From Microglena sp. YARC (Eukaryota > Chlorophyta > Chlorophyceae > Chlamydomonadales > Chlamydomonadaceae): a DNA stretch of 64,000 nt. The stretch covers positions 5,636,966 to 5,700,965 of the forward strand of contig CM039465.1 in NCBI GenBank assembly GCA_022414725.1, read 5' to 3'. Shown here piece after piece: positions 55,008 through 64,000 of this stretch. Both the position numbers and the translations under genes were made by a program. The notes below the pieces were generated by a model. It saw only the letters and a list, made by a program, of their open reading frames with translations, was not told the origin of the DNA and did no database searches. Positions within the stretch are counted from its first letter, which is position 1. Each line of letters begins with the position of its first letter.

Positions 55008-55157
55008 TATGAATTAGAATATCCCTCTTCCTCTACTCTCGTGCAGCACTTCCCCCTCATCTCCTTTACATTCCCCCAACTGCATGACCAAATAAACTGT
55101 TTCAACCTCAATTGACACATCCCATCTCCCCCTGAACCTCATCTACTGTTGCAACCA

Positions 55158-55985
55158 AGATCATGTATGAGTCATACTTGCCATTAGGAACCACACCATC
55201 AAGAACCTACTGCTGCACCCACCATGTGTATTGGAGCCATGTGTACTGCAATCAAGATCATGTGCATCGCCGATGTGGTGAGTCACTGTTTGCTCCTGGA
55301 CTGGTTGAGCCATGTGTATTGTAGCCAAGCCATCACATGTGTATTGCAACCAAGATCATGTACGAGTCATACTTGCCATAAGGAACCACACCATCAAGAA
55401 CCTACTGCTGCACCCACAATGTGTATTAGAGCCATGTGTATTGCAACCAAGATCATGTGCACTGCCAATGTGGCGAGTCACTGTTTGCTCCTGGACTGGT
55501 TGAGCCTTGTGTATTGAAGCCAAGCCATGTTTATTGCAACCAAGATCATGTACTAAGAGTCATGCTTGCCATTAGGACCCACACCCCAGTGATTTTGTTT
55601 TCAAATCTGAAAGTGTTTTTTTCCTAGCTGTATGGTTGTGGGCCTCCTCCAGGGACAGCGTTTTAGTGCTTTCTATTGCTTTTTAAAGCTTTTTGTAGCT
55701 TTACAGGGGCATTCAGGACACACACAAAATAATTTCTTTTCCTTTTTATATAGCGATATTTCCGCTAAAACGGGGTCAAAACTAGTGATCGCTATATATA
55801 GCGGAAAACACATCCTTGCCACATCCCTTAAGAAGCAGGTATTCGGGCCGCCAGGAATGGCTATTGACGCTGTTCTTGGAGGAGGCCTAACCCCCAAAAG
55901 CTAGTAAACACCCACTTTAAGATTTGAAAAAAACCCGAAGAACCTACAATTGCACCCATCATGTGTATTGGAGCCAACGAGTCAC
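55158..55985 (+). repeat. About 190-bp tandem repeat, interrupted by a MITE
   Basis: TACTTGCCAT-AGGAACCACA, AAGAACCTACTGCTGCACCC and TGTTTGCTCCTGGACTGGTT recur at 190-base spacing from 55158. The third unit is split by the element at 55587 and resumes at 55937 (GAAGAACCTACAATTGCACC). Confidence 0.85.
55587..55936. mobile_element. hAT-like MITE family A, long form, 350 bp
   Basis: Begins CAGTGATTTTGTTTTC and ends TTTAAGATTTGAAAAAAACCC. GGCCTCCTCCAGGGACAGCG near the left and CGCTGTTCTTGGAGGAGGCC near the right form inner inverted repeats; the 204- to 227-bp copies lack the right part. The terminal bases and duplication are eroded, but the empty site is known from sister units (CACACCATCAAGAACC). 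Confidence 0.8.
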
Positions 55986-56049
55986 ACATCTGGATAAGCA
56001 GCCCACATGTCGGAATTAAAATGCAAGTTGCTCATTCCTCCACCGAAGC

Positions 56050-59000
56050 ATGCCAATACCAACCAGAGTCTGCAAGCAATACCAACCAGAGTCTGCAAGC
56101 AATACCAACCAGAGTCTACAAGCAATACCAACCAGAGTCTACAAGCAATACCAACCAGAGTCTACAAGCAATACCAACCAGAGTCTACAAGCAATACCAA
56201 CCAGAGTCTGCATACCAACCAGAGTCTGCAAGCAGTACCAACCAGAGTCTGCCAGCAATACCAACCAGAGTCTGCAAGCAATACCAACCAGAGTCTGCAA
56301 GCATCAATACAACCAGAGTCTGCAAGCAATACCAACCAGAGTCTGCAAGCAATACCAACCAGAGTCTGCAAGCAATACCAACCAGAGTCTGCAAGCAATA
56401 CCAACCAGAGTCTGCAAGCAATACCAACCAGAGTCTGCAAGCAATACCAACCAGAGTCTGCAAGCAATACCAACCAGAGTCTGCAAGCAATACCAACCAG
56501 AGTCTACAAGCAGTACCAACCAGAGTCTGCAAGCAATACCAACCAGAGTCTGCAAGCAATACAACCAGAGTCTGCAAGCAATACCAACCAGAGTCTGCAA
56601 GCAATACCAACCAGAGTCTGCAAGCAAGAGTCTGCAAGCAATACCAACCAGAGTCTGCAAGCAATACCAACCAGAGTCTGCAAGCAATACCAACCAGAGT
56701 CTGCAAGCAATACCAACCAGAGTCTGCAAGCAATACAACCAGAGTCTGCAAGCAATACCAACCAGAGTCTGCAAGCAATACCAACCAGAGTCTGCAAGCA
56801 ATACCAACCAGAGTCTGCAAGCAATACCAACCAGAGTCTGCAAGCAATACCAACCAGAGTCTGCAAGCAATACCAACCAGAGTCTGCAAGCAATACCAAC
56901 CAGAGTCTGCAAGCAATACCAACCAGAGTCTGCAAGCAATACCAACCAGAGTCTGCAAGCAATACCAACCAGAGTCTGCAAGCAATACCAACCAGAGTCT
57001 GCAAGCAATACCAACCAGAGTCTGCAAGCAATACCAACCAGAGTCTGCAAGCAATACCAACCAGAGTCTGCAAGCAATACCAACCAGAGTCTGCAAGCAA
57101 TACCAACCAGAGTCTGCAAGCAATACCAACCAGAGTCTGCAAGCAATACCAACCAGAGTCTGCAAGCAATACCAACCAGAGTCTGCAAGCAATACCAACC
57201 AGAGTCTGCAAGCAATACCAACCAGAGTCTGCAAGCAATACCAACCAGAGTCTGCAAGCAATACCAACCAGAGTCTGCAAGCAATACCAACCAGAGTCTG
57301 CAAGCAATACCAACCAGAGTCTGCAAGCAATACCAACCAGAGTCTGCAAGCAATACCAACCAGAGTCTGCAAGCAATACCAACCCAGAGTCTGCAAGCAA
57401 TACCAACCAGAGTCTGCAAGCAATACCAACCAGAGTCTGCAAGCAATACCAACCAGAGTCTGCAAGCAATACCAACCAGAGTCTGCAAGCAATACCAACC
57501 AGAGTCTGCAAGCAATACCAACCAGAGTCTGCAAGCAATACCAACCAGAGTCTGCAAGCAATACCAACCAGAGTCTGCAAGCAATACCAACCAGAGTCTG
57601 CAAGCAATACCAACCAGAGTCTGCAAGCAATACCAACAGAGTCTGCAAGCAATACCAACCAGAGTCTGCAAGCAATACAACCAGAGTCTGCAAGCAATAC
57701 CAACCAGAGTCTGCAAGCAATACCAACCAGAGTCTGCAAGCAATACCAACCAGAGTCTGCAAGCAATACCAACCAGAGTCTGCAAGCAATACCAACCAGA
57801 GTCTGCAAGCAATACCAACCAGAGTCTGCAAGCAATACCAACCAGAGTCTGCAAGCAATACCAACCAGAGTCTGCAAGCAATACCAACCAGAGTCTGCAA
57901 GCAATACCAACCAGAGTCTGCAAGCAATACCAACCAGAGTCTGCAAGCAATACCAACCAGAGTCTGCAAGCAATACCAACCAGAGTCTGCAAGCAATACC
58001 AACCAGAGTCTGCAAGCAATACCAACCAGAGTCTGCAAGCAATACCAACCAGAGTCTGCAAGCAATACCAACCAGAGTCTGCAAGCAATACCAACCAGAG
58101 TCTGCAAGCAATACCAACCAGAGTCTGCAAGCAATACCAACCAGAGTCTGCAAGCAATACCAACCAGAGTCTGCAAGCAATACCAACCAGAGTCTGCAAG
58201 CAATACCAACCAGAGTCTGCAAGCAATACCAACCAGAGTCTGCAAGCAATACCAACCAGAGTCTGCAAGCAATACCAACCAGAGTCTGCAAGCAATACCA
58301 ACCAGAGTCTGCAAGCAATACCAACCAGAGTCTGCAAGCAATACCAACCAGAGTCTGCAAGCAATACCAACCAGAGTCTGCAAGCAATACCAACCAGAGT
58401 CTGCAAGCAATACCAACCAGAGTCTGCAAGCAATACCAACCAGAGTCTGCAAGCAATACCAACCAGAGTCTGCAAGCAATACCAACCAGAGTCTGCAAGC
58501 AATACCAACCAGAGTCTGCAAGCAATACCAACCAGAGTCTGCAAGCAATACCAACCAGAGTCTGCAAGCAATACCAACCAGAGTCTGCAAGCAATACCAA
58601 CCAGAGTCTGCAAGCAATACCAACCAGAGTCTGCAAGCAATACCAACCAGAGTCTGCAAGCAATACCAACCAGAGTCTGCAAGCAATACCAACCAGAGTC
58701 TGCAAGCAATACCAACCAGAGTCTGCAAGCAATACCAACCAGAGTCTGCAAGCAATACCAACCAGAGTCTGCAAGCAATACCAACCAGAGTCTGCAAGCA
58801 ATACCAACCAGAGTCTGCAAGCAATACCAACCAGAGTCTGCAAGCAATACCAACCAGAGTCTGCAAGCAATACCAACCAGAGTCTGCAAGCAATACCAAC
58901 CAGAGTCTGCAAGCAATACCAACCAGAGTCTGCAAGCAATACCAACCAGAGTCTGCAAGCAATACCAACCAGAGTCTGCAAGCAATACCAACCAGAGTCT

Positions 59001-59630
59001 GCAAGCAATACCAACCAGAGTCTGCAAGCAATACCAACCAGAGTCTGCAAGCAATACCAACCAGAGTCTGCAAGCAATACCAACCAGAGTCTGCAAGCAA
59101 TACCAACCAGAGTCTGCAAGCAATACCAACCAGAGTCTGCAAGCAATACCAACCAGAGTCTGCAAGCAATACCAACCAGAGTCTGCAAGCAATACCAACC
59201 AGAGTCTGCAAGCAATACCAACCAGAGTCTGCAAGCAATACCAACCAGAGTCTGCAAGCAATACCAACCAGAGTCTGCAAGCAATACCAACCAGAGTCTG
59301 CAAGCAATACCAACCAGAGTCTGCAAGCAATACCAACCAGAGTCTGCAAGCAATACCAACCAGAGTCTGCAAGCAATACCAACCAGAGTCTGCAAGCAAT
59401 ACCAACCAGAGTCTGCAAGCAATACCAACCAGAGTCTGCAAGCAATACCAACCAGAGTCTGCAAGCAATACCAACCAGAGTCTGCAAGCATACAACCAGA
59501 GTCTGCAAGCAATACCAACCAGAGTCTGCAAGCAATACCAACCAGAGTCTGCAAGCAATACCAACCAGAGTCTGCAAGAAATACCAACCAGAGTCTGCAA
59601 GCAATACCAACCAGAGTCTGCAAGCCAAGG
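56050..59630. repeat. 23-bp satellite, about 155 units
   Basis: The unit AATACCAACCAGAGTCTGCA plus AGC is nearly perfect across 3.6 kb; variants (single-base losses, a TCTACAAGC form) cluster in the first 600 bases. Since 23 is not a multiple of 3 and the unit has no stop in any frame, all six frames stay open for over 1,000 codons. No promoter, splice or composition feature suggests a gene. Confidence 0.95.
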
Positions 59631-59639
59631 AACAATGGA

Positions 59640-60600
59640 GCCAAGTTCAACTTCAAGTCTGAAAATGGCAACTTACCGATTCATACTCAGAGCCATCGCG
59701 AGGGAGTTTTGCTCCTATGGGCTCCACAGCCCGCTCACCTGAATCGTGGTTAAAGGTGATAGGGAAAATAGCCAGTGAGTATCAAATATTCCAGGATCCT
59801 TTCCACACACACATGCAATTGTGCTCATCTCTCTTCTTGTATGCTCTGCCATGTACAATACATGCATCTGTTGATAATGATGATGATTACATTTTCCTGG
59901 TGCCCTACTGGACTCCAAATGTGCCCTCAGCTTGATGGAGTCAAGGGGACTTAAGAACATCATGCACAAAGTAGAAAAGAAAAATAAATCATTTGATGTT
60001 CCATCCTGGTATCCCCAAGTTGTGTGGGTACTATATGCACACCTGGACATGTCCTTCAACTGAGTACGTCCTTGTGAGTGCTTTCTGAAATCAGGAGTGT
60101 TGTGTAGGAATGTGTATTGTGCTAGCAAGGGTGTGGGTGTGGGTGTGAACGTGGGTGTGGGTGTTGGCGTGTGTGTGTGTGGGGGGGTGGGTGTGAGTGT
60201 GTGTGTGTGTGTGTGGGTGTGTGTGGGTGTGTGTGGGTGTGTGGGTGTGTGGGGGGGGGGGCGTGGGGGGGGGGGCACGGGTGTGGGTTTACGTGTGGGC
60301 GTGGGCGTTTACTGAGCATGAAGACAGTGGGCACCCTGCTGAATACTGATAGATCATGCAATCAATCCAAACCTATACATTTGCAGGATATGCATCTTGA
60401 CTGATCATTGATCATAAGTATTGAGCTTGCTGTTGCTTATTGCGGCCTGTGAGTAAATGGTAGGTAAGTTGTAAAATCGGTAGGTAAGTAGTAAAAGTAG
60501 TAAAAGTAGTAAATGGTAGGTAAGTAGTAAAATCGGTAGGTAAGTAGTAAAAGTAGTAAAAGTAGTAAATGGTAGGTAAGTAGTAAAATCGATCAATGCT
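59640..60600. other. Unrecognised sequence with TG/G array and GTAAGTAGTAAAA repeats
   Basis: A TG and GGTGTG array with G runs lies at 60125-60300. GGTAGGTAAGTAGTAAAA(TCG) repeats with AGTAGTAAA spacers lie at 60460-60597. Open frames here have no motif. Confidence 0.6.
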
Positions 60601-61066
60601 GTGCTCAGCGCTACTTCATGAATTCAACTATCTTTTTCATCAGCCATCTGGAAAAGAAAGAGTGGGCAGGTCCTACTGCCTACCTAGGCTGGCAAAGTGC
60701 ACATGTGGGGCGGGGGCAGGTGTCCAGCTCTGCCTGCTACCACGCCGGCCGATGACCGGCACGGTGGGTGCTACCAGCCTTGAGTGCATCATAATCCTTG
60801 GCTTGAGCACCATCATCCTTTACCCTGAGAGAAAGTTACATTTCGCCGTGGGATGGAGTGACCAGCATGCAATATGGCTAGATTTAGAATCTTCATTCAT
60901 TATTTGGATGTAGAAGCTAAGAGAATGACACTCTATGAGTGGAGAGAGGGATAGAAGTATAGTTACTCGAGCAAGGTTTACACATGGAGGCTGGACTTTC
61001 ACCGCCTCAAGTCAGCAACTATTAGATGAGGTTACGGGCTTAGGACTGCGGCTACGACCACGTCTG
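60601..61066. other. Unassigned low-repeat stretch
   Basis: A 105-codon plus-strand frame (60596-60913) overlaps other open frames. Some GC-rich coding-like text at 60640-60800 but no domain and no phase-checked splice sites. Confidence 0.35.
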
Positions 61067-61352
61067 CATGTACGTGGACACGCCACTGTCAGTGAGACTG
61101 ACCAACCGGTCATCTAGTTCTGCCATGTAAGTGGACACGCCACTGTCAGTGAGACTGACCAACCGGTCATCTAGTTCTGCCATGTACGTGGACACGCCAC
61201 TGTCAGTGAGACTGACCTACCGGTCATCTAGTTCTGCCATGTACGTGGACACGCCACTGTCAGTGAGACTGACCTACCGGTCATCTAGTTCTGCCATGTA
61301 CGTGGACACGCCACTGTCAGTGAGACTGACCTACCGGTCATCTAGTTCTGAC
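61067..61352. repeat. 57-bp tandem repeat, five units
   Basis: CATGTACGTGGACACGCCAC...GTCATCTAGTTCTGC. The unit is 19 codons long so one plus frame stays open. On the minus strand each unit ends an ELDDR frame at a GTAGGT or GTTGGT, so the array may be seeded by a minus-strand exon end. Confidence 0.9.
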
Positions 61353-61452
61353 AGAAGCTTGCAGGTAGTGAATTATTAGTCATATGGTCTGCAATGAAGA
61401 TCACGAGCATTTCTACACTTGCCTTGGATGGTCAATGATTGAATGAAGAGAC

Positions 61453-61647
61453 CAGGGTACTTCAAAAGGCCAAATTGGCCAGCGCTTTAGCGTACTTTAA
61501 AACAAAAAAAACTGCGCTTGTAGTGCAAAAAGCGCAAAAATTGCTTGCAGCGCCCACAATGGGTTGCAAAAAACTGCGCTTAAAGCGCAGAGGGGGTCAA
61601 AAAGTCAGCGCTCAAAAGCGCAAAAGCGCGTGCTTTGAATTACCCTG
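61453..61647. mobile_element. hAT-like MITE family B (CAGGGTACTTC), 195 bp
   Basis: Ends CAGGGTACTTCAAA and TTTGAATTACCCTG; exact 8-bp duplication GAAGAGAC (61445-61452, 61648-61655). The inside matches 22067-22262 (GGCCAGCGCTTTAGCG, AAAAATTGCTTGC-GCGCCC). Confidence 0.95.
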
Positions 61648-61655
61648 GAAGAGAC

Positions 61656-62244
61656 TAGATCAATCAGCTACTTGATCAATCATCAGCTACTTGATCAATC
61701 ATCAGCTACTTGATCATTCAGAAGAAAGCATTGAATGTTGGACACACTCCAAACGATGGTGAATAGCATGAAGGCTGGATCCATGTAACCATGCTCAATC
61801 CCAATTTTATGGAGGACAAGTCTCCTTCAGAGACAATTAAATATAATATTGCATCCTTCATCAGCATCCATCATCATCACCACCATCACCACCATCATCA
61901 AATAGCCCTCCTTACAATCTGAAGTTGAATATCAATCTGAAATATAGTGTTGGATCAAGAATTGAAGATGGCTGATGTTGGTAAGGATTTCGTGGTGATT
62001 ATTATAATGATTCTGATGTCTTTGCTGCTGCTGCTGCTGCTGCTGCTGAGCAGAGAACAACAAGCAAATCAGATATGTTTCGACGCGCTTATACTAATAT
62101 ACCCTGGCCTGCTCTTAGGAAGTAAATATATATTGATATGTATTCCTATGCTCATTGGTCATAATTATCATGGTGTACGGTGGTGTATCTGTATTTTCAG
62201 TATTCTGATGTGTTGATATCATATTGGAGGGGTGTGTGGGCATA
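61656..62244. other. Unassigned
   Basis: CAGCTACTTGATCAATCAT is repeated three times at 61668-61712. A CTG run occurs at 62023-62048. The 89-codon frame at 61947-62216 is rich in Ile and Leu through this run and is not supported. Confidence 0.4.
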
Positions 62245-62545
62245 TCTATATATACAGCTCTATAAAGGCCTATAGCTCTATAAAGGCCTTTAGCTCTATA
62301 TAGGCCTATAGCTCTATAAAGGCCTATAGCTCTATAAAGGCCTATAGCTCTATAAAGGCCTATAGCTCTATAAAGGCCTTTAGCTCTATATAGGCCTATA
62401 GCTCTATAAAGGCCTTTAGCTCTATATAGGCCTATAGCTCTATAAAGGCCTATAGCTCTATAAAGGCCTGTAGCTCTATAAAGACCTGTAGCTCTATAAA
62501 GGCCTATAAAGGCCTATAGCTCTAAAAAGGCCTATAGCTCGGAAT
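62245..62545. repeat. 18-bp CTATAGCTCTATAAAGGC repeat, about 16 units
   Basis: TATAGCTCTATAAAGGCC with small changes; parts are palindromic (AGGCCTATAG, CTATAGCTCTATAG). Confidence 0.95.
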
Positions 62546-62757
62546 GGTTATTACTGCGCATTCGTTAAAACTGACGAAAAACGAACAAAGAGACTTCACG
62601 TCTTTGTGACACCAGAAAAATGCAGCGGACTATCTGTATTGTTACATTTCACTTGGCTGTCGCCCCTCCTGAAAAACATGGTACACATTATCTGCACATA
62701 ATTACCTTGCCAGGATCAAGCAGAAGAAGGAAGGGCGCCTCCTTGCGACCCCAACAG

Positions 62758-62890
62758 GTAACGATAACGCCTGGTGGGGCGTGGTGTTAAGCGAACCCGT
62801 CGTACGCGGGCAGAGAACGGTCTACCACCTCGACTGGACAAGCAACCACCGCGGTTGACAACGACCTGCAACGCTAAGGGTGAGCGTAGG
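62758..62890 (-). mobile_element. tRNA-derived SINE, 5'-truncated, reverse orientation
   Basis: GTAACGATAACGCCTGGTGG...GCGGTTGACAACGACCTGCA, then the head is lost after the GGGTGAGCG junction. Confidence 0.85.
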
Positions 62891-62905
62891 GGAACCCAAT
62901 AATAC

Positions 62906-63102
62906 CTTGTCGTTGAAGAGACAACAAGGTCTTTGAAGAAACAGGGCCTGGTCTAGGTCGATGCGGAAACAGCGGACCGAGTTCATGAACAAACTCGATT
63001 TTGAGAGCTGGGCAGCGTTAATTAGTGTGGCAAGGGAGGATAAATCAATAAATGGTAAGAGGGTATACTCTAAGAAGTCAAGCAATTTTACCTTGTACAA
63101 AT
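62906..63102 (-). CDS. Possible internal exon, unidentified protein
   Basis: Between acceptor GGAGGCAG and donor GTATTA the minus strand is open for 65 codons: KVKLLDFLEYTLLPFIDLSS, TLINAAQLSKSSLFMNSV, FRIDLDQALFLQ. Codon use looks coding and the LPF-DLSSLATL stretch is faintly F-box-like. No homologous exon in the window confirms it, and a SINE lies in the presumed next intron. Confidence 0.3.
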
Positions 63103-63671
63103 CTGCCTCCTCCACATTAAAAGCTGTATTTGATCTGTCCAAGGATAATTCCGGTCGGACCGTCCAAGGATACAATTCTTGGGGTTTTTATAATCGGTTG
63201 CTCGGTCTATGAGGATTGAGGAGGTCGGACGGGATGAGAATTTGGCTCGGACGGGTCGCGGTCACACCTAGGTCACTCTCCTACTACAAATTTTGGGCAG
63301 AGATCTGGTTTTGGGCTCGCCCCCCCCGCCCTCGCCCCCCGCCCTCGCCCCCCCGCCCTCACCCCCCCCCCCGGGCTTTGTGTCAGCATGTGACGTAACC
63401 AGAGACGTACCCGTATAAGCCAAGCCGGAGCCCAGCAGTAGGTGCTCTGCCCTTTGGTCGTCCAACTATTTCTCTCCCTCGTAGCAAGCTCCTCTTTCCA
63501 AACTGTACTCACCTCCCCAGCTCTCGACCACTAAACTCTGAACGGCTTAAGCGCACGTCTACTCTCGACGACTCTTCTAGGCGCCCACCTGCACCCCTCG
63601 ACTACTCAAACCTTGCTAACCCATATTCACACCTGAAAAAACCTTGCGAGCGTTCTAGGTAGATACGAACC
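63103..63671. other. Unassigned, C-run at 63320-63373
   Basis: CCCCCCGCCCTCG is repeated three times. The rest may be promoter or leader of the exon starting at 63672. Confidence 0.4.
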
Positions 63672-63854
63672 ATGCGAAATGCAGTGTCAGCGTCAAGGGG
63701 TGCAGGTGCCAGCAGCTCGGCCCCCCCTCGACGTGTGCCCATGCAAGTCCATGCATGCTATAAGTGTTGGCTTGGCCTCACTCAGCCCAATACGAGTTCG
63801 AGGCAACTCATTGATCCCAAACGCCTAACTCCAGCTAAGGAAGCTTGCTTGAAG
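63672..63854 (+). CDS. Possible first exon, unidentified protein
   Basis: ATG then 61 codons (MRNAVSASRGAGASSSAPPR, HACYKCWLGLTQPN, KRLTPAKEACLK) to a GTGGGA donor in phase 0. The Ala/Ser/Arg-rich start could be a transit peptide. A Cys-x2-Cys is present. The G-rich GGTGGGAGGTGGAGGG after the donor is like other introns here. The gene would continue past the right edge. Confidence 0.35.
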
Positions 63855-64000
63855 GTGGGAGGTGGAGGGTGGGAGGTTGGAGGAGAAGGTTGGGCTTAAC
63901 AGTATGTGTAGCCCCTCGTCTCCATAGCCCTACAAACACAAGCCTGCACACACACACAGAAACACATGCATACACATAATAATATACACACCAACAAAAA
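63855..64000. other. Right edge, G-rich then CA-rich
   Basis: GGTGGGAGGTTGGAGG followed by CACACACAC from 63945. Nothing else. Confidence 0.6.

Noticed and set aside
55961..59753. Six frames of 1055-1248 codons across the 23-bp satellite
   Set aside because: All six frames are open because the unit has no stop in any frame. The three plus frames encode the same cyclic peptide.
61947..62216. 89-residue membrane protein
   Set aside because: The hydrophobic run comes from a (CTG)n stretch; no other evidence of coding.

Overview
This is nuclear DNA from a eukaryote, most likely a green alga (Chlorophyta). The main reasons are a giant octotricopeptide-repeat (OPR)-like protein whose N-terminal region resembles algal organelle RNA-binding OPR proteins, spliced genes with GT-AG introns, and a very heavy load of simple repeats and minisatellites. 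A repeat-rich chlorophyte with long introns (Dunaliella-like) would fit, but the species cannot be fixed from the sequence. No bacterial-type operons, rRNA or CRISPR arrays were seen.

Four genes can be built with splice sites whose phases agree. (1) Minus strand, 10858 down to 2262 and on past the left edge: the N-terminal part of a JmjN/JmjC histone demethylase-like protein, five exons. (2) Plus strand, 13726-38704: a nine-exon gene of about 25 kb with only 1,728 coding bases (575 aa), encoding an F-box, a right-handed beta-helix (FBXO10/11-like), a Cys2-His2-like element and an acidic Ser/Gly-rich tail. (3) Minus strand, 44981-41077: an 864-aa protein ending in a SEC14/CRAL-TRIO domain, three exons. 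(4) Minus strand, 54587-49413: a single-exon OPR-like protein of about 1,720 codons and about 40 repeats, interrupted by one in-frame TAG where the repeat has Trp, with a decayed 3' tail to 48419. Genes 1 and 2 diverge from a 2.9-kb intergenic region; genes 2 and 3 converge. Two weaker exon candidates lie at 62906-63102 (-) and 63672-63854 (+).

Nearly everything else is repeat. Introns hold an 84-bp array (7238-9740), CA-rich arrays, a 2.7-kb poly(G) minisatellite (35310-38070) and a 34-bp array (26744-27845). A near-perfect 23-bp satellite of about 155 units fills 56050-59630. Mobile elements are short and non-autonomous: a tRNA-derived SINE (about nine copies, several with long target-site duplications), three hAT-like MITE families whose best copies have exact or near-exact 8-bp duplications, and a Harbinger-like TAA-flanked element. 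No transposase or reverse transcriptase gene was seen.

The most striking pattern is that many exons of genes 1 and 2, and the tail of gene 4, are accompanied by tandem, decaying copies of part of the exon together with its splice site. The clearest case is positions 1-2261, where a roughly 100-bp minisatellite consists of copies of the adjacent JmjC-proximal exon, many units carrying both an acceptor-like and a donor-like site in a phase that could replace the real exon.
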